The translations under genes and the position numbers were made by a program. Shown here one piece after another: positions 42,219-51,007 of a DNA stretch of 64,000 nt (position 1 is its first letter; each line of letters begins with the position of its first letter). The DNA is from Massilia phosphatilytica (lineage in GTDB: Bacteria > Pseudomonadota > Gammaproteobacteria > Burkholderiales > Burkholderiaceae_D). Where the stretch lies: contig NZ_PUIP01000005.1 in assembly GCF_002968015.1 (NCBI RefSeq), positions 290,124 to 354,123 on the forward strand, in the 5' to 3' direction. The notes beneath the pieces are model-generated. The model did no database searches. It saw only the letters and a list, made by a program, of their open reading frames with translations, and was not told the DNA's origin.

Positions 42219-44437
42219 CCCGTCACACACAACCACTCCTCGCCGCAGGCGCCCTGCTCTTCGTGGCCCAGGCATCGACCGCGCAAACGACGCCTCCCGA
42301 TGTCGACGCGCGCACGGCGACGATCGTATCGCAAATGTCCCGGGATGAGCAGTTCCCGCTGCTCATGGGCATGTTCCCGACGCTGCAGCGCAAGACGCTG
42401 CCTCCGGACGGGCAGAAAGGCGCGGGCTATATTCCCGGCATCGAACGGGTCGGTGTGCCGTCGCTGCGCGAGGCGGATGCCGGCCTCGGCGTCGCCAGTC
42501 CGATGCACATCCGGCCCGGCGAGGAAGCGACGGCCCTGCCGTCGGGCCTGGCGACCGCGGCCAGCTGGGATCCGCAACTGGCGTTCCAGGGTGGCGCCAT
42601 GATCGGCTCGGAAGCACGCGCGAAAGGCTTCAATATCCTGCTCGCCGGCGGCGTCAACCTGGTGCGCGATGGCCGCAATGGCCGCAACTTCGAGTATGCG
42701 GGAGAAGATCCTTTGCTGTCCGGCGTGATGGTCGGCCACGCCATCGCGGGGGTGCAGAGCAACCGGATCCTGTCGACGGTGAAGCATTTTGCCGTGAACG
42801 ATCAAGAGACCGGACGCAACGTTTTGAATGCAAAAATCAGCGAAGCGGCGATGCGCGAGTCGGATCTGCTGGCATTCGAGATCGCCATCGAGACCGGCCA
42901 ACCCGCAGCGGTCATGTGCGCTTACAACCGCGTCAACGGTGTGTATGCCTGCGAAAATGATTTTCTGCTCAATCGCGTGTTGAAAGGCGACTGGAAATAT
43001 CCGGGCTGGGTGCAGTCCGACTGGGGCGCTGTGCACAGCACGGGCGCTGCCGCGCTGGCCGGCCTCGACCACCAGTCCGGCTATGTCCTCGACCGGAAAC
43101 CGTTTTTCGGCGACCTGCTGAAGACCGCGGTGGCGAACGGCGAAGTGCCCGCCGAGCGCATCCGCGACATGAATCACCGCATCGTCCGCAGTCTCGTCGC
43201 GACCGGCTTGCTCGACCACCCTGCGGTGCCGGGCCAGGCCATTGACTATACGGCGCATGCGGCGATCAGCGAACGTGCAGCGACCGCCGGCATCGTGCTC
43301 CTGAAAAATGCCGGCAACGTGCTGCCGATCACGGCGCAGGTGAAACGCATCGCCGTCATCGGCGCCCATGCCGACGTCGGGGTCCTCTCGGGCGGCGGAT
43401 CGTCGCAGGTGTACCCGATGGGCGGCCCAGCGCTCGAGCTCAAGCCCACCGGAATGTCGGCCGCGTTTTCGCGCATCACCTACCTGCCGTCGTCGCCGGT
43501 GAAGGTGCTGTCCCAGCGTTTTCCCAAAGCAAAGATCACCTTCGACAGCGGCGACGACGTCGACGCCGCCGTGAAACTGGCGAAGGATGCGGACCTCGTC
43601 CTCGTGTTCGCCGACCAGTGGGCGACGGAATCGGAGGACGTGCCGAACCTGAACCTGCCGGGCAAGCAGAACGCGCTGATCGACGCTGTCGCCACGGCCA
43701 ACCGCCGCACCGTCGTCGTCCTGGAGACAGGTGGTCCGGTGCTGATGCCCTGGAAGGACAAGGCGGCAGGGATCCTGGAAGCGTGGTATCCGGGATCGGC
43801 CGGCGGCAAGGCGATCGTCAACGTGCTGGCCGGCGACGCCGATGCGTCGGGCCGCCTGCCGCTGACGTTCCCGGCGAGCGAAGCGCAGCTGCCGCGCCCC
43901 ACTGTGCCGGGCTTGACCGCCAAGACCAACGCCAAGGGTGAAGTGACGTACGGCCTGATGTCGGGACTGAAGGAATTCGACGTCGACTACGACATCGAAG
44001 GATCCGATGTCGGCTACCGCTGGTTCCAGCGCACGCAGGCCCAGCCTCTGTTCCCTTTCGGTTTCGGCCTCTCCTACACCACGTTCAAGTATGAAAAGCC
44101 GGCGCTGCAAGGGGACGATGGCTTGACCGTGTCGTTCAAGGTCAGGAACACGGGACGCAGAACCGGTACCGACGTGCCGCAGGTCTACGCGTCGGTACCC
44201 GGCAGGGACGGCAAGTTCGTGTCGCGCCTGGCCGGCTGGGGCCGCGTGACGCTCAAGCCGGGCGAATCGCAAATCGTGAAGGTAAAGCTGGAACCGAGGA
44301 TCCTGGCGAACTTCGACAGCGCGGCGCAGAAATGGAAGATCGTCGGAGGCACCTACAAACTCGCGATCGCGCGTTCGGCCAACGACCCCGTGCTCCGCAT
44401 CGACATGCGCATGACACCGCGCGAGATGGCGCCCTGA
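42215..44437 (+). CDS. Exported beta-glucosidase-like glycoside hydrolase, GH3 family
   Basis: 740 residues. Signal peptide (to about residue 23, ASTAQ), GH3 N-terminal barrel with the nucleophile region VQSDWGAVHS (Asp in SDW), GH3 C-terminal domain (GIVLLKNAGNVLPI, FADQWATESEDVPNL), and a C-terminal fibronectin type III-like domain (SFKVRNTGRRTGTDVPQVY). It removes terminal beta-glucose, or a similar sugar, from glycosides, so it would cleave the glucose left after rhamnose removal. The ATG overlaps the GH106 stop codon, indicating a two-gene operon. Confidence 0.92.
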   Translation: MTRHTQPLLAAGALLFVAQASTAQTTPPDVDARTATIVSQMSRDEQFPLLMGMFPTLQRKTLPPDGQKGAGYIPGIERVGVPSLREADAGLGVASPMHIRPGEEATALPSGLATAASWDPQLAFQGGAMIGSEARAKGFNILLAGGVNLVRDGRNGRNFEYAGEDPLLSGVMVGHAIAGVQSNRILSTVKHFAVNDQETGRNVLNAKISEAAMRESDLLAFEIAIETGQPAAVMCAYNRVNGVYACENDFLLNRVLKGDWKYPGWVQSDWGAVHSTGAAALAGLDHQSGYVLDRKPFFGDLLKTAVANGEVPAERIRDMNHRIVRSLVATGLLDHPAVPGQAIDYTAHAAISERAATAGIVLLKNAGNVLPITAQVKRIAVIGAHADVGVLSGGGSSQVYPMGGPALELKPTGMSAAFSRITYLPSSPVKVLSQRFPKAKITFDSGDDVDAAVKLAKDADLVLVFADQWATESEDVPNLNLPGKQNALIDAVATANRRTVVVLETGGPVLMPWKDKAAGILEAWYPGSAGGKAIVNVLAGDADASGRLPLTFPASEAQLPRPTVPGLTAKTNAKGEVTYGLMSGLKEFDVDYDIEGSDVGYRWFQRTQAQPLFPFGFGLSYTTFKYEKPALQGDDGLTVSFKVRNTGRRTGTDVPQVYASVPGRDGKFVSRLAGWGRVTLKPGESQIVKVKLEPRILANFDSAAQKWKIVGGTYKLAIARSANDPVLRIDMRMTPREMAP

Positions 44438-44462
44438 CGCACTGCCGCCGCCGACTGGACGT

Positions 44463-44624
44463 GGCCGCTTCGGGCACGCCCAGTCGGTGGCGGAACTCAG
44501 GAAGGTGTTGGACGAGTCCGCCGACAGGCTGGCCGACAAGGTTCTTCCGCCGTACACGCCGGCGTCACCGTATGAGCGGCCGACGTATCCTTCATGGCAC
44601 GGGACGTTGTCGATACCTGGTTAG
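44463..44624 (+). pseudogene. Possible C-terminal remnant of an unidentified gene
   Basis: A 53-codon open stretch without its own start follows the GH3 gene and ends in TAG. Its translation looks protein-like (AELRKVLDESADRLADK, then RPTYPSWHGTLSIPG at the end) and does not continue the GH3 frame. I do not recognise the family. It overlaps the convergent oxidase stop codon by three bases. Chance coding is possible. Confidence 0.35.
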
Positions 44625-45853
44625 AATGGCGAGCAAGGATGAGCCGGTACCAAGTAGCTACGATCTAGTTCATCCAATGCGTTCACACCAAGCATTGCCA
44701 TATTGCGATCGACTTCCTCGCCCAGCAGCTGGATGGCACGTTTCACACCCGCTTCTCCACCAACGACCGCCGCGTAAATGAAGGGACGGCCAGCGAATAC
44801 GCAGCTGGCGCCGAGCGCGAGTGCTTTCAACACATCACTGCCGCGACGGAAACCACCGTCGACCATCACAGGAAGCTCGGACACCGCGTCAAGGATGTGC
44901 GGCAGCATCCGCAAGGCCGGCGCCGAGCCATCGAGCTGGCGGCCGCCATGGTTCGACACGATGATGCCGTCCGCGCCGATTTTTCTTGCCATGACGGCGT
45001 CTGACGGGCTGAGAATCCCTTTGATCACCATCGGTCCATTCCACTTGCGACGGATATCGGCGATGTCTTTCCAGTTCAGGTGATCACGTCCGGTCGTGTC
45101 ACGGATCGCATTGCGCGACAGGATCGGTGCGCCACGCGCGGCAAACGAGTTTTCGAAGTGCGGCATGCCGCGTTTGGCCAAGGTGCGCAACATGGTACCC
45201 ACGAGCCACTGGGGCCTCGTAATTCCGTCCCATGCCAGTCGCAAACTGGGCCGGAGTGGCGTCGAGAAGCCCGCGCGAACGTTGTTCTCACGGTTTGCCC
45301 AGACCGGAATGTCGACGGTGATCACCAGCGTTTCGAATCCCGCTCCCGCAATCCGATCGATGAGTGGATTGATCCGTGCGGTGTCGCCCGGCAGGTAAGC
45401 CTGGAACCAGGTTTGCGGTGCCCGAGCGGCGACTTCCTCCATCTTGATCAGGGACGTGCCGCTCATGATCGCCGGAATATTCGCTTGCTGGGCGGCCTGC
45501 GCCAGGACGAGGTCCCCTTCGTAAGCGAGAAAGGCACTGATACCGACCGGTGAGAGACCGAACGGCGACGCGTAGGTCTTGCCAAACAGTTTGACCTGCT
45601 GGGACCGCGCGGAGACATCGACCAGGACCCTGGGTACGAAATGAAAGTCATCGCAGGCCGTAAAATTCGCTTTCAACGAGCGATTGTCCTCTGCGGCGCC
45701 GGCAATGAACCCAAACAACGGACGGGGTAGTTTTTTCCGCGCAAGCGTCTCGAAGTCATTCAGGCACAAGACTTTGGCGAGATGAGGCGATAAGCGCTTT
45801 TGCGTGGCTGCCACGGGGATGCCTTCCGCGAACGGAACAGTGGGCCGGTCCAT
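44621..45853 (-). CDS. FMN-dependent alpha-hydroxy acid oxidase, second LldD-type paralogue
   Basis: 410 residues of the LldD/mandelate dehydrogenase family, with about 35 more N-terminal residues than the copy at 12460. The FMN and catalytic landmarks are intact ([55 protein letters not shown]). It is clearly not a recent copy of the rhamnose-operon enzyme. GGAGA lies 5 bp before the ATG. It stands alone between a gene remnant and the tauD-like remnant, so its substrate (lactate, mandelate or another 2-hydroxy acid) cannot be told from context. Confidence 0.87.
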   Translation of the reverse strand: MDRPTVPFAEGIPVAATQKRLSPHLAKVLCLNDFETLARKKLPRPLFGFIAGAAEDNRSLKANFTACDDFHFVPRVLVDVSARSQQVKLFGKTYASPFGLSPVGISAFLAYEGDLVLAQAAQQANIPAIMSGTSLIKMEEVAARAPQTWFQAYLPGDTARINPLIDRIAGAGFETLVITVDIPVWANRENNVRAGFSTPLRPSLRLAWDGITRPQWLVGTMLRTLAKRGMPHFENSFAARGAPILSRNAIRDTTGRDHLNWKDIADIRRKWNGPMVIKGILSPSDAVMARKIGADGIIVSNHGGRQLDGSAPALRMLPHILDAVSELPVMVDGGFRRGSDVLKALALGASCVFAGRPFIYAAVVGGEAGVKRAIQLLGEEVDRNMAMLGVNALDELDRSYLVPAHPCSPF

Positions 45854-45936
45854 ACAATCTCCAAATCTGAAAAGTGAGTCGATGACACTGTAGCCACCCT
45901 CAACGCTGGATGAGTGAGCTACGATCATGCTGACGC

Positions 45937-45966
45937 GACAGGGGCGGGAGGACTCCCGCCCCTGTC
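45937..45966 (-). terminator. 13-bp GC-rich hairpin after the dioxygenase remnant
   Basis: GACAGGGGCGGGA (45937-45949) pairs perfectly with TCCCGCCCCTGTC (45954-45966), starting 6 bp beyond the stop codon of the dioxygenase remnant on the leftward strand. No T-run follows. It is probably the original 3-prime hairpin of the lost gene. Confidence 0.5.
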
Positions 45967-45972
45967 TGATTA

Positions 45973-46158
45973 TCAGGTGTATGCGAACATACCGCGCTGG
46001 CGCATCAGTTCACGGTGAAGGTTCGCGTTCTTTTCGAACGGCGCACGACCATGCAGCCAGAACAAATTGTTCAGCATGACGAGATCGCCCACGGGCAGGG
46101 GAATCGCCGCGGTGCCGCTCGAGTTTTCCATCGACGCCGACAGGTCGTGCAGGTACCC
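45973..46158 (-). pseudogene. C-terminal remnant of a TauD/CsiD-like Fe(II)/2-oxoglutarate dioxygenase
   Basis: About 61 codons survive, with the family-type end LPVGDLVMLNNLFWLHGRAPF followed by HRELMRQRGMFAYT and a stop. The HGR motif and Arg-rich end are as in the distal active site of TauD/gamma-butyrobetaine hydroxylase/CsiD proteins. An in-frame stop lies three codons upstream, and no other part of the gene is present, so it is a truncated pseudogene rather than a sequencing edge. The break lies about 130 bp from the 3-prime end of tRNA-Ser. Confidence 0.7.
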
Positions 46159-46256
46159 CCGCTTTTACCCCCGCGCTTGATCTGGATTGAGCCGGTTTCC
46201 GGAGGAGCTCACTGGACAACGTTTTCGCCACTTTCTCCTATGAGACGGACGAAAAA

Positions 46257-46278
46257 AAAGCCGTCTTTCGACGGCTTT
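46257..46278 (-). terminator. Intrinsic terminator of tRNA-Ser
   Basis: On the leftward strand AAAGCCGTC pairs with GACGGCTTT around a GAAA loop, followed by a run of T. It begins 12 bases past the tRNA 3-prime end, a textbook Rho-independent terminator. Confidence 0.85.
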
Positions 46279-46290
46279 CTTTATGCATCT

Positions 46291-46384
46291 TGGCGGAGGC
46301 GGTGGGATTCGAACCCACGATACAGGTTTAAGCCCGTATGCTTCCTTAGCAGGGAAGTGCCTTCGGCCACTCGGCCACGCCTCC
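46291..46384 (-). tRNA. tRNA-Ser (GCT anticodon)
   Basis: A 94-base gene with encoded CCA. It begins GGAGGCGTGGCCGAGTGG, has the anticodon loop CTGCTAA (anticodon GCT, reading AGC/AGU), a long class II variable arm, and the T-loop GGTTCGAATCC. It follows lysC on the same strand, a common Burkholderiales arrangement. Its 3-prime end faces the accessory region. Confidence 0.96.
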
Positions 46385-46424
46385 AGTCAGCTTCAACGTT
46401 TATGCGTCAGCGCTGAGTGCACGC

Positions 46425-46453
46425 ATATTAATGGCCACACCCTTTTTGGTCAA
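46425..46453 (-). promoter_or_regulatory. Promoter of tRNA-Ser
   Basis: On the leftward strand TTGACC, a 17-bp spacer and TAATAT form a near-consensus sigma-70 promoter that ends 40 bp before the tRNA. It overlaps an ATGGCC...GGCCAT dyad located between lysC and the tRNA. Confidence 0.65.
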
Positions 46454-46481
46454 GGAAGCACGGCCATTTTTTTGAAAAAAG

Positions 46482-47729
46482 TTAAGCTTGCTCGAGGTTA
46501 AACGCCTTGTGCAGGGCGCGTACCGCGAGTTCCATGTACTTCTCGTCGATCAGGACCGAAATCTTGATTTCCGACGTCGAGATCATCTGGATGTTGATGC
46601 CCTCTTCCGACAGCGTGCGGAACATCTGCGACGCGACGCCCACGTGGCTGCGCATGCCCACGCCCACGGCCGACACCTTCGAGACCTTGGCATCGCCCAG
46701 GATCTTGGCGGCGCCGATTTCGGCCTTCACGCCTTCCAGCACGCCCATGGCGCGCTGGTAATCGTTGCGCGACACGGTGAACGTGAAGTCAGTTTTACCG
46801 TCGACCGACTGATTCTGTATGATCATGTCGACCTCGATATTGGCCTCCGAGATCGGCCCGAGGATGTGGTAGGCGACGCCCGGCTTGTCCGGCACGCCCA
46901 GGACGGTGATTTTGGCTTCATCGCGGTGGAAGGCGATGCCCGAGATGACGGCTTGTTCCATGTTGCTTTCTTCCTCAAACGAAATCAGGGTACCCGAGTT
47001 GGCTTCTTCTTCGAGCGACATCAGGGGGTCGGTCAGCGACGACAGCACGCGCGTCGGCACGCGGTAGTTGCCGGCAAATTCGACGGAGCGGGTCTGCAGG
47101 ACTTTCGAGCCCAGCGACGCCAGTTCCAGCATTTCTTCGAACGTGATCTTGGACAGGCGGCGCGCTTCGCTCACGACGCGCGGGTCGGTCGTGTAGACGC
47201 CGTCGACGTCCGTGTAGATAAGGCATTCGTCGGCCTTCAGCGCGGCCGCGATCGCGACGGCGGAGGTGTCCGAACCGCCACGGCCGAGCGTGGAGATATT
47301 ACCGTCCTCATCCATGCCCTGGAAACCGGTGATGATGACGATCCGGCCGGCGTCCAGGTCGCCGCGCACGCGGGTGTCGTCGATCGACTGGATACGGGCC
47401 TTCGTGAAGGCCGAGTCGGTCTTGATGCCCACCTGCCAGCCCGTGTACGACACGGCATCCTTGCCGCGCGCCAGCAGCGCCATGGCCAGCAGGCCAACGG
47501 ACACCTGTTCGCCGGTCGATGCAATCATGTCCAGTTCACGCGGGTCCGGCTGCGACATGATCTCTTTCGCCAGGCCGATCAGACGGTTGGTTTCACCGGA
47601 CATTGCCGAGGGGACGACAACGACTTGATGACCGGCGTCGTGCCATTTGGCGACGCGGGCCGCGACGTTTTTAATGCGTTCCGTCGAACCCATCGACGTA
47701 CCGCCGTATTTGTGGACTATTAAGGCCAT
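46482..47729 (-). CDS. lysC: Aspartokinase
   Basis: 415 residues, the usual length of the bacterial alpha-type enzyme with catalytic domain and two ACT regulatory domains. The kinase start KYGGTSMGS and the STLGRGGSDTSAVA motif are present; the ACT domains follow from about residue 265 (ITVLGVPDKPGVAYHILG). It phosphorylates aspartate, the first step toward lysine, threonine and methionine. It follows tilS after 127 bp that include a promoter-like element. Confidence 0.96.
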   Translation of the reverse strand: MALIVHKYGGTSMGSTERIKNVAARVAKWHDAGHQVVVVPSAMSGETNRLIGLAKEIMSQPDPRELDMIASTGEQVSVGLLAMALLARGKDAVSYTGWQVGIKTDSAFTKARIQSIDDTRVRGDLDAGRIVIITGFQGMDEDGNISTLGRGGSDTSAVAIAAALKADECLIYTDVDGVYTTDPRVVSEARRLSKITFEEMLELASLGSKVLQTRSVEFAGNYRVPTRVLSSLTDPLMSLEEEANSGTLISFEEESNMEQAVISGIAFHRDEAKITVLGVPDKPGVAYHILGPISEANIEVDMIIQNQSVDGKTDFTFTVSRNDYQRAMGVLEGVKAEIGAAKILGDAKVSKVSAVGVGMRSHVGVASQMFRTLSEEGINIQMISTSEIKISVLIDEKYMELAVRALHKAFNLEQA

Positions 47730-47772
47730 GACTGAAGGGATTTCCGCTTGTAAAAAATCAAATGAGCCTTTT

Positions 47773-47801
47773 ACTCTACATGCTGCGGCGCGGAATCACA
47801 A
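47773..47801 (-). promoter_or_regulatory. Candidate lysC promoter
   Basis: TTGTGA, a 17-bp spacer and TAGAGT on the leftward strand, 44 bp upstream of the lysC ATG. Each hexamer matches consensus at four positions. It lies in the 127-bp gap between tilS and lysC. Confidence 0.4.
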
Positions 47802-47856
47802 GCCGTCGAGGTACGAAATCTATACCGAATAGGAATATGGTAATGCGGAAAGGGCA

Positions 47857-49278
47857 TTAACCCGGGATGGCCCCCGTCGCGCTTTCCCAACGCAGCGCGA
47901 TGCGCCCCGGCCCTTCGGTCACGTGTCGGCAATCCATGCCGAGCCCCGCCGCGAACAACAGGTCGAAGCCGGCATTCACGATCGGCAGGCGCCCCCGCTC
48001 CCAGGCCGGGATGCCGCTGGCCTGGAAATGCACCTTGAGACTGCGTGTCGGACGGTTGTGCGCCAGCCGCAGCCGTTCACCGCCCTTGCGGAAATCGATC
48101 TCGAGACCCTGGCCCCGCAGCCAGGCAGGATCGAACCCGCGCTCCGCCGTTTCAAAATGCAGCACGCCGCCGTAGTCCGGAAACGCGATGGCCGCCTCGC
48201 CGTTCCAGCGGAAGGCCTGCGCGTGCTTTTCGATGATGCCGGCGTCCTCGGGATCGCGCATGCCGGCGAGGTCGGGCAGGCGCGGCACGAGGAGCAGGTG
48301 GTCGCGGTGGCGGCGCACGTCGACGTCCGGGTGCTCGACGAGCACTTGCGCGTCCTCGCGCGCGGACAGGATCTGGCCCACCATCTGCGCCAGCCACGCC
48401 GTCGACGGCATCGCCAGACGGCGCGCGGCGAACCAGTGACGCAGCAGGTTGTCGATGCGGTCGCGGCTGAGACGCCTGACGCGGACGAGGTCGAGACCAT
48501 CGCCGGCCAGGCAGGTTTGCAGGTCCTGCTCGCCCAGCTCATCCAGCAGGCGCTGGGCCGAGCGCGTGTGGGCGCTGCTGCGCGCAATCCGTTGCTGGTA
48601 GCCGGGAAACGCGGCGGCCAACGCCGGCATCACCTGGTGGCGCAGCGCGTTGCGGGCATAACGCGGGTCGGAATTGGATTCGTCTTCGACCCAGGTGATG
48701 CCTTGCTCGCGCGCAAACTGTTCGAGATCGGCGCGCGCGACGCCCAGCAGCGGGCGCGCCATCGCCAGGCGTTCGTCGCCCAGCAGGCCGGGCGCACGGT
48801 TCGCGGGGTCCATGCCGGACAGGCCGGCCGGACCGGAGCCGCGCAGCAATTGCAGCAGCACGGTCTCGACCTGGTCGTCGAGATGGTGGGCCGTGAGCAG
48901 CACACCGGCACCATGGGCCCGGCACATCTCGCCCAGCGCCGCGTAGCGCTGCTTGCGCGCGGCGGCCTCGATGCCGCTCTTCCCTTTTGTCACGGCGACG
49001 GCACGCCAGTCGAACGGAATGCCGAGTTCTCCCGTAGCCGCCGCGCAATGGTCGCGCCAGGCGTCGGCGTTCGGGCTCAGGCCGTGGTGGACGTGGAAGG
49101 CGAGTGGCTGCAGCCCGTGCGCATGCGCGAGGCGCAGCAGCACCATCGAATCGAGGCCGCCGCTGAGGGCGACCGCGACGGGAGGCATGGCATCGGGAAG
49201 GTAATCTGCGCGCAGGGCCGCGATGGCCTGCGCGAACTGGGCGACAATCACGGCCGCCCCCTGCGTACGACGGCTCAC
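47857..49278 (-). CDS. tilS: tRNA(Ile)-lysidine synthase
   Basis: 473 residues. The PP-loop ATPase motif SGGLDSM is near residue 39, and the N-type ATPase core plus C-terminal TilS substrate-binding domains are present ([26 protein letters not shown]). It converts C34 of tRNA-Ile(CAU) to lysidine, essential for AUA decoding. The start is GTG and overlaps the accA stop (GTGA), so the two are coupled. Confidence 0.94.
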   Translation of the reverse strand: MSRRTQGAAVIVAQFAQAIAALRADYLPDAMPPVAVALSGGLDSMVLLRLAHAHGLQPLAFHVHHGLSPNADAWRDHCAAATGELGIPFDWRAVAVTKGKSGIEAAARKQRYAALGEMCRAHGAGVLLTAHHLDDQVETVLLQLLRGSGPAGLSGMDPANRAPGLLGDERLAMARPLLGVARADLEQFAREQGITWVEDESNSDPRYARNALRHQVMPALAAAFPGYQQRIARSSAHTRSAQRLLDELGEQDLQTCLAGDGLDLVRVRRLSRDRIDNLLRHWFAARRLAMPSTAWLAQMVGQILSAREDAQVLVEHPDVDVRRHRDHLLLVPRLPDLAGMRDPEDAGIIEKHAQAFRWNGEAAIAFPDYGGVLHFETAERGFDPAWLRGQGLEIDFRKGGERLRLAHNRPTRSLKVHFQASGIPAWERGRLPIVNAGFDLLFAAGLGMDCRHVTEGPGRIALRWESATGAIPG

Positions 49279-50252
49279 TCTTCGCGCGGCGTCGTTTCCT
49301 TGAACTTGCCGTAGGCCATCAGCTTGGCGTGACGGGCCTCGAGCAGATCCTTGGTCTTCATGCCCTGGAACTGGCGCAGCGAATCGGCCAGCGCGCGCTT
49401 GAGCATTTGCGCCATCTGGGCCGGATCACGGTGGGCGCCGCCCAGCGGTTCGTTGACGATCTTGTCGATCAGGCCGATCGCCTTCAGGCGGTGCGCGGTC
49501 AGGCCGAGGGCGTCGGCCGCTTCCGCCGCGCGCTCCGACGTCTTCCACAGGATCGACGCGCAGCCTTCCGGCGAGATGACGGAATACGTCGCGTACTGCA
49601 GCATCAGCACGGCGTCGCCGACGGCGATCGCCAGCGCGCCGCCCGAGCCGCCTTCGCCGATGATCGTGGCGATCAGGGGGACTTTCAGCTCGGCCATCAC
49701 GTACAGGTTGTGGCCGATGGCCTCCGACTGGCCGCGCTCTTCCGCGTCGATGCCGGGGAAGGCGCCGGGCGTGTCCACGAACGTGAAGATCGGCAGGTTG
49801 AACTTCTCGGCCAGCTTCATCAGGCGCATTGCCTTGCGATAGCCTTCCGGCTTCGGCATGCCGAAGTTGCGCATCGCGCGCTCCTTCGTATCGCGGCCCT
49901 TCTGGTGGCCGATGACCATGCACGACTGGCCGTTGAAGCGGGCCAGGCCGCCCATGATCGACTGGTCGTCGGCGAAGGTACGGTCGCCGTGCAATTCATG
50001 GAAATCGGTGAAGATCGCGTTCACATAGTCCATCGTGTACGGCCGCTGCGGATGGCGGGCGATCTGGGAAACCTGCCAAGGGGTCAGCTTGGCATAGATG
50101 TCTTTCGTCAGTTGCTGGCTCTTCTTGGCCAGGCGGTCGATTTCTTCCGAGATGTCGACGGCGGAATCGTCCTGCACGAAGCGCAGCTCTTCGATCTTCG
50201 AATCGAGCTCGGCAATCGGCTGTTCGAAACTGAGGAAAGTTGTTTTACTCAT
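49275..50252 (-). CDS. accA: Acetyl-CoA carboxylase carboxyltransferase subunit alpha
   Basis: 325 residues, standard length. Family landmarks include [19 protein letters not shown] at the N-terminus, [29 protein letters not shown], and [27 protein letters not shown]. It forms the carboxyltransferase with AccD in fatty-acid synthesis. GGAGG precedes the ATG. Confidence 0.98.
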   Translation of the reverse strand: MSKTTFLSFEQPIAELDSKIEELRFVQDDSAVDISEEIDRLAKKSQQLTKDIYAKLTPWQVSQIARHPQRPYTMDYVNAIFTDFHELHGDRTFADDQSIMGGLARFNGQSCMVIGHQKGRDTKERAMRNFGMPKPEGYRKAMRLMKLAEKFNLPIFTFVDTPGAFPGIDAEERGQSEAIGHNLYVMAELKVPLIATIIGEGGSGGALAIAVGDAVLMLQYATYSVISPEGCASILWKTSERAAEAADALGLTAHRLKAIGLIDKIVNEPLGGAHRDPAQMAQMLKRALADSLRQFQGMKTKDLLEARHAKLMAYGKFKETTPREE

Positions 50253-50313
50253 TGTACCTCCGGGTGTGTTCGTGGCCGCGGAAGATCATCCGCGCGGCGG
50301 CAAGGGCGCTATT

Positions 50314-50982
50314 TTATACCGGAACCGGGTCCAGGCTACGCCATAAATACCATGTGGCAACTGTTCGCCAGGGCTCCCAGTTCGCGGCGACCTCGCGCGC
50401 ATCGCTGCGCGAGACCGGCTCCCCGGAGAAGTAATTCTGGCTGATGCCCTGGATCAGGCCGGGATCGTCCAGGGGCAGGACGTTCGGTCTGAGTAGATTA
50501 AATATCAAAAACATCTCGGCTGTCCAGCGCGTGATGCCGCGGATCTGGACCAGCTCGGCGATCACGGCTTCGTCATCCATCTGCGACCACTGGTCGGCAT
50601 GGACGCGCTTCGCCTTGAAGTGATCGGCCAGGTCGAGGATGTATTCCGTCTTCCGTTTCGACAGGCCGCAGCCGGCCAGCTCTTCCGCGCCGGCCTTGAT
50701 GACTTGGGACGGCGTCATCTTCGGACACAGGGTGCGCAGCTTCGTCCAGGCGACCTCGGCGGCCTTGACCGTCACCTGCTGGCCGACGATGGACCGCGCC
50801 AGGGTCGTGAACGGGTCGGGATGGCCGCGCAGGTGCATGTCGCCGAATTGCGGGATCAGCTTGTTCATGATGCGATCCCGACGCATGAGCTCGGCCTTCG
50901 CCTCCGCCCAGTACGGTGGGACGGAAGGCTGAACGTCCGGCGGCGCCGGGACGGCGCCCGCGAGGTCCTTGGAAAGTGCCAT
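50314..50982 (-). CDS. DNA-3-methyladenine glycosylase (AlkA-like, HhH-GPD)
   Basis: 222 residues of the helix-hairpin-helix GPD superfamily. The HhH is seen as LVQIRGITRWTAEMFLIF, and the catalytic Asp lies in LPLDDPGLIQG. It excises alkylated bases in base-excision repair. It lies between cysS and accA on the same strand, a conserved neighbourhood in Burkholderiales. Confidence 0.9.
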   Translation of the reverse strand: MALSKDLAGAVPAPPDVQPSVPPYWAEAKAELMRRDRIMNKLIPQFGDMHLRGHPDPFTTLARSIVGQQVTVKAAEVAWTKLRTLCPKMTPSQVIKAGAEELAGCGLSKRKTEYILDLADHFKAKRVHADQWSQMDDEAVIAELVQIRGITRWTAEMFLIFNLLRPNVLPLDDPGLIQGISQNYFSGEPVSRSDAREVAANWEPWRTVATWYLWRSLDPVPV

Positions 50983-51007
50983 GCTCGTTACGTGCCTGGA
51001 CGGCCGG

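Noticed and set aside
46431..46467. ATGGCC...GGCCAT dyad with a T-run as a lysC terminator
   Set aside because: The T-run follows on the wrong strand for leftward transcription, and the element overlaps the tRNA-Ser promoter.
46283..46501. Short open frame over tRNA-Ser beginning MHLGGGGGIRTHD
   Set aside because: It is the reverse-strand translation of a tRNA-Ser gene, a well-known spurious annotation.
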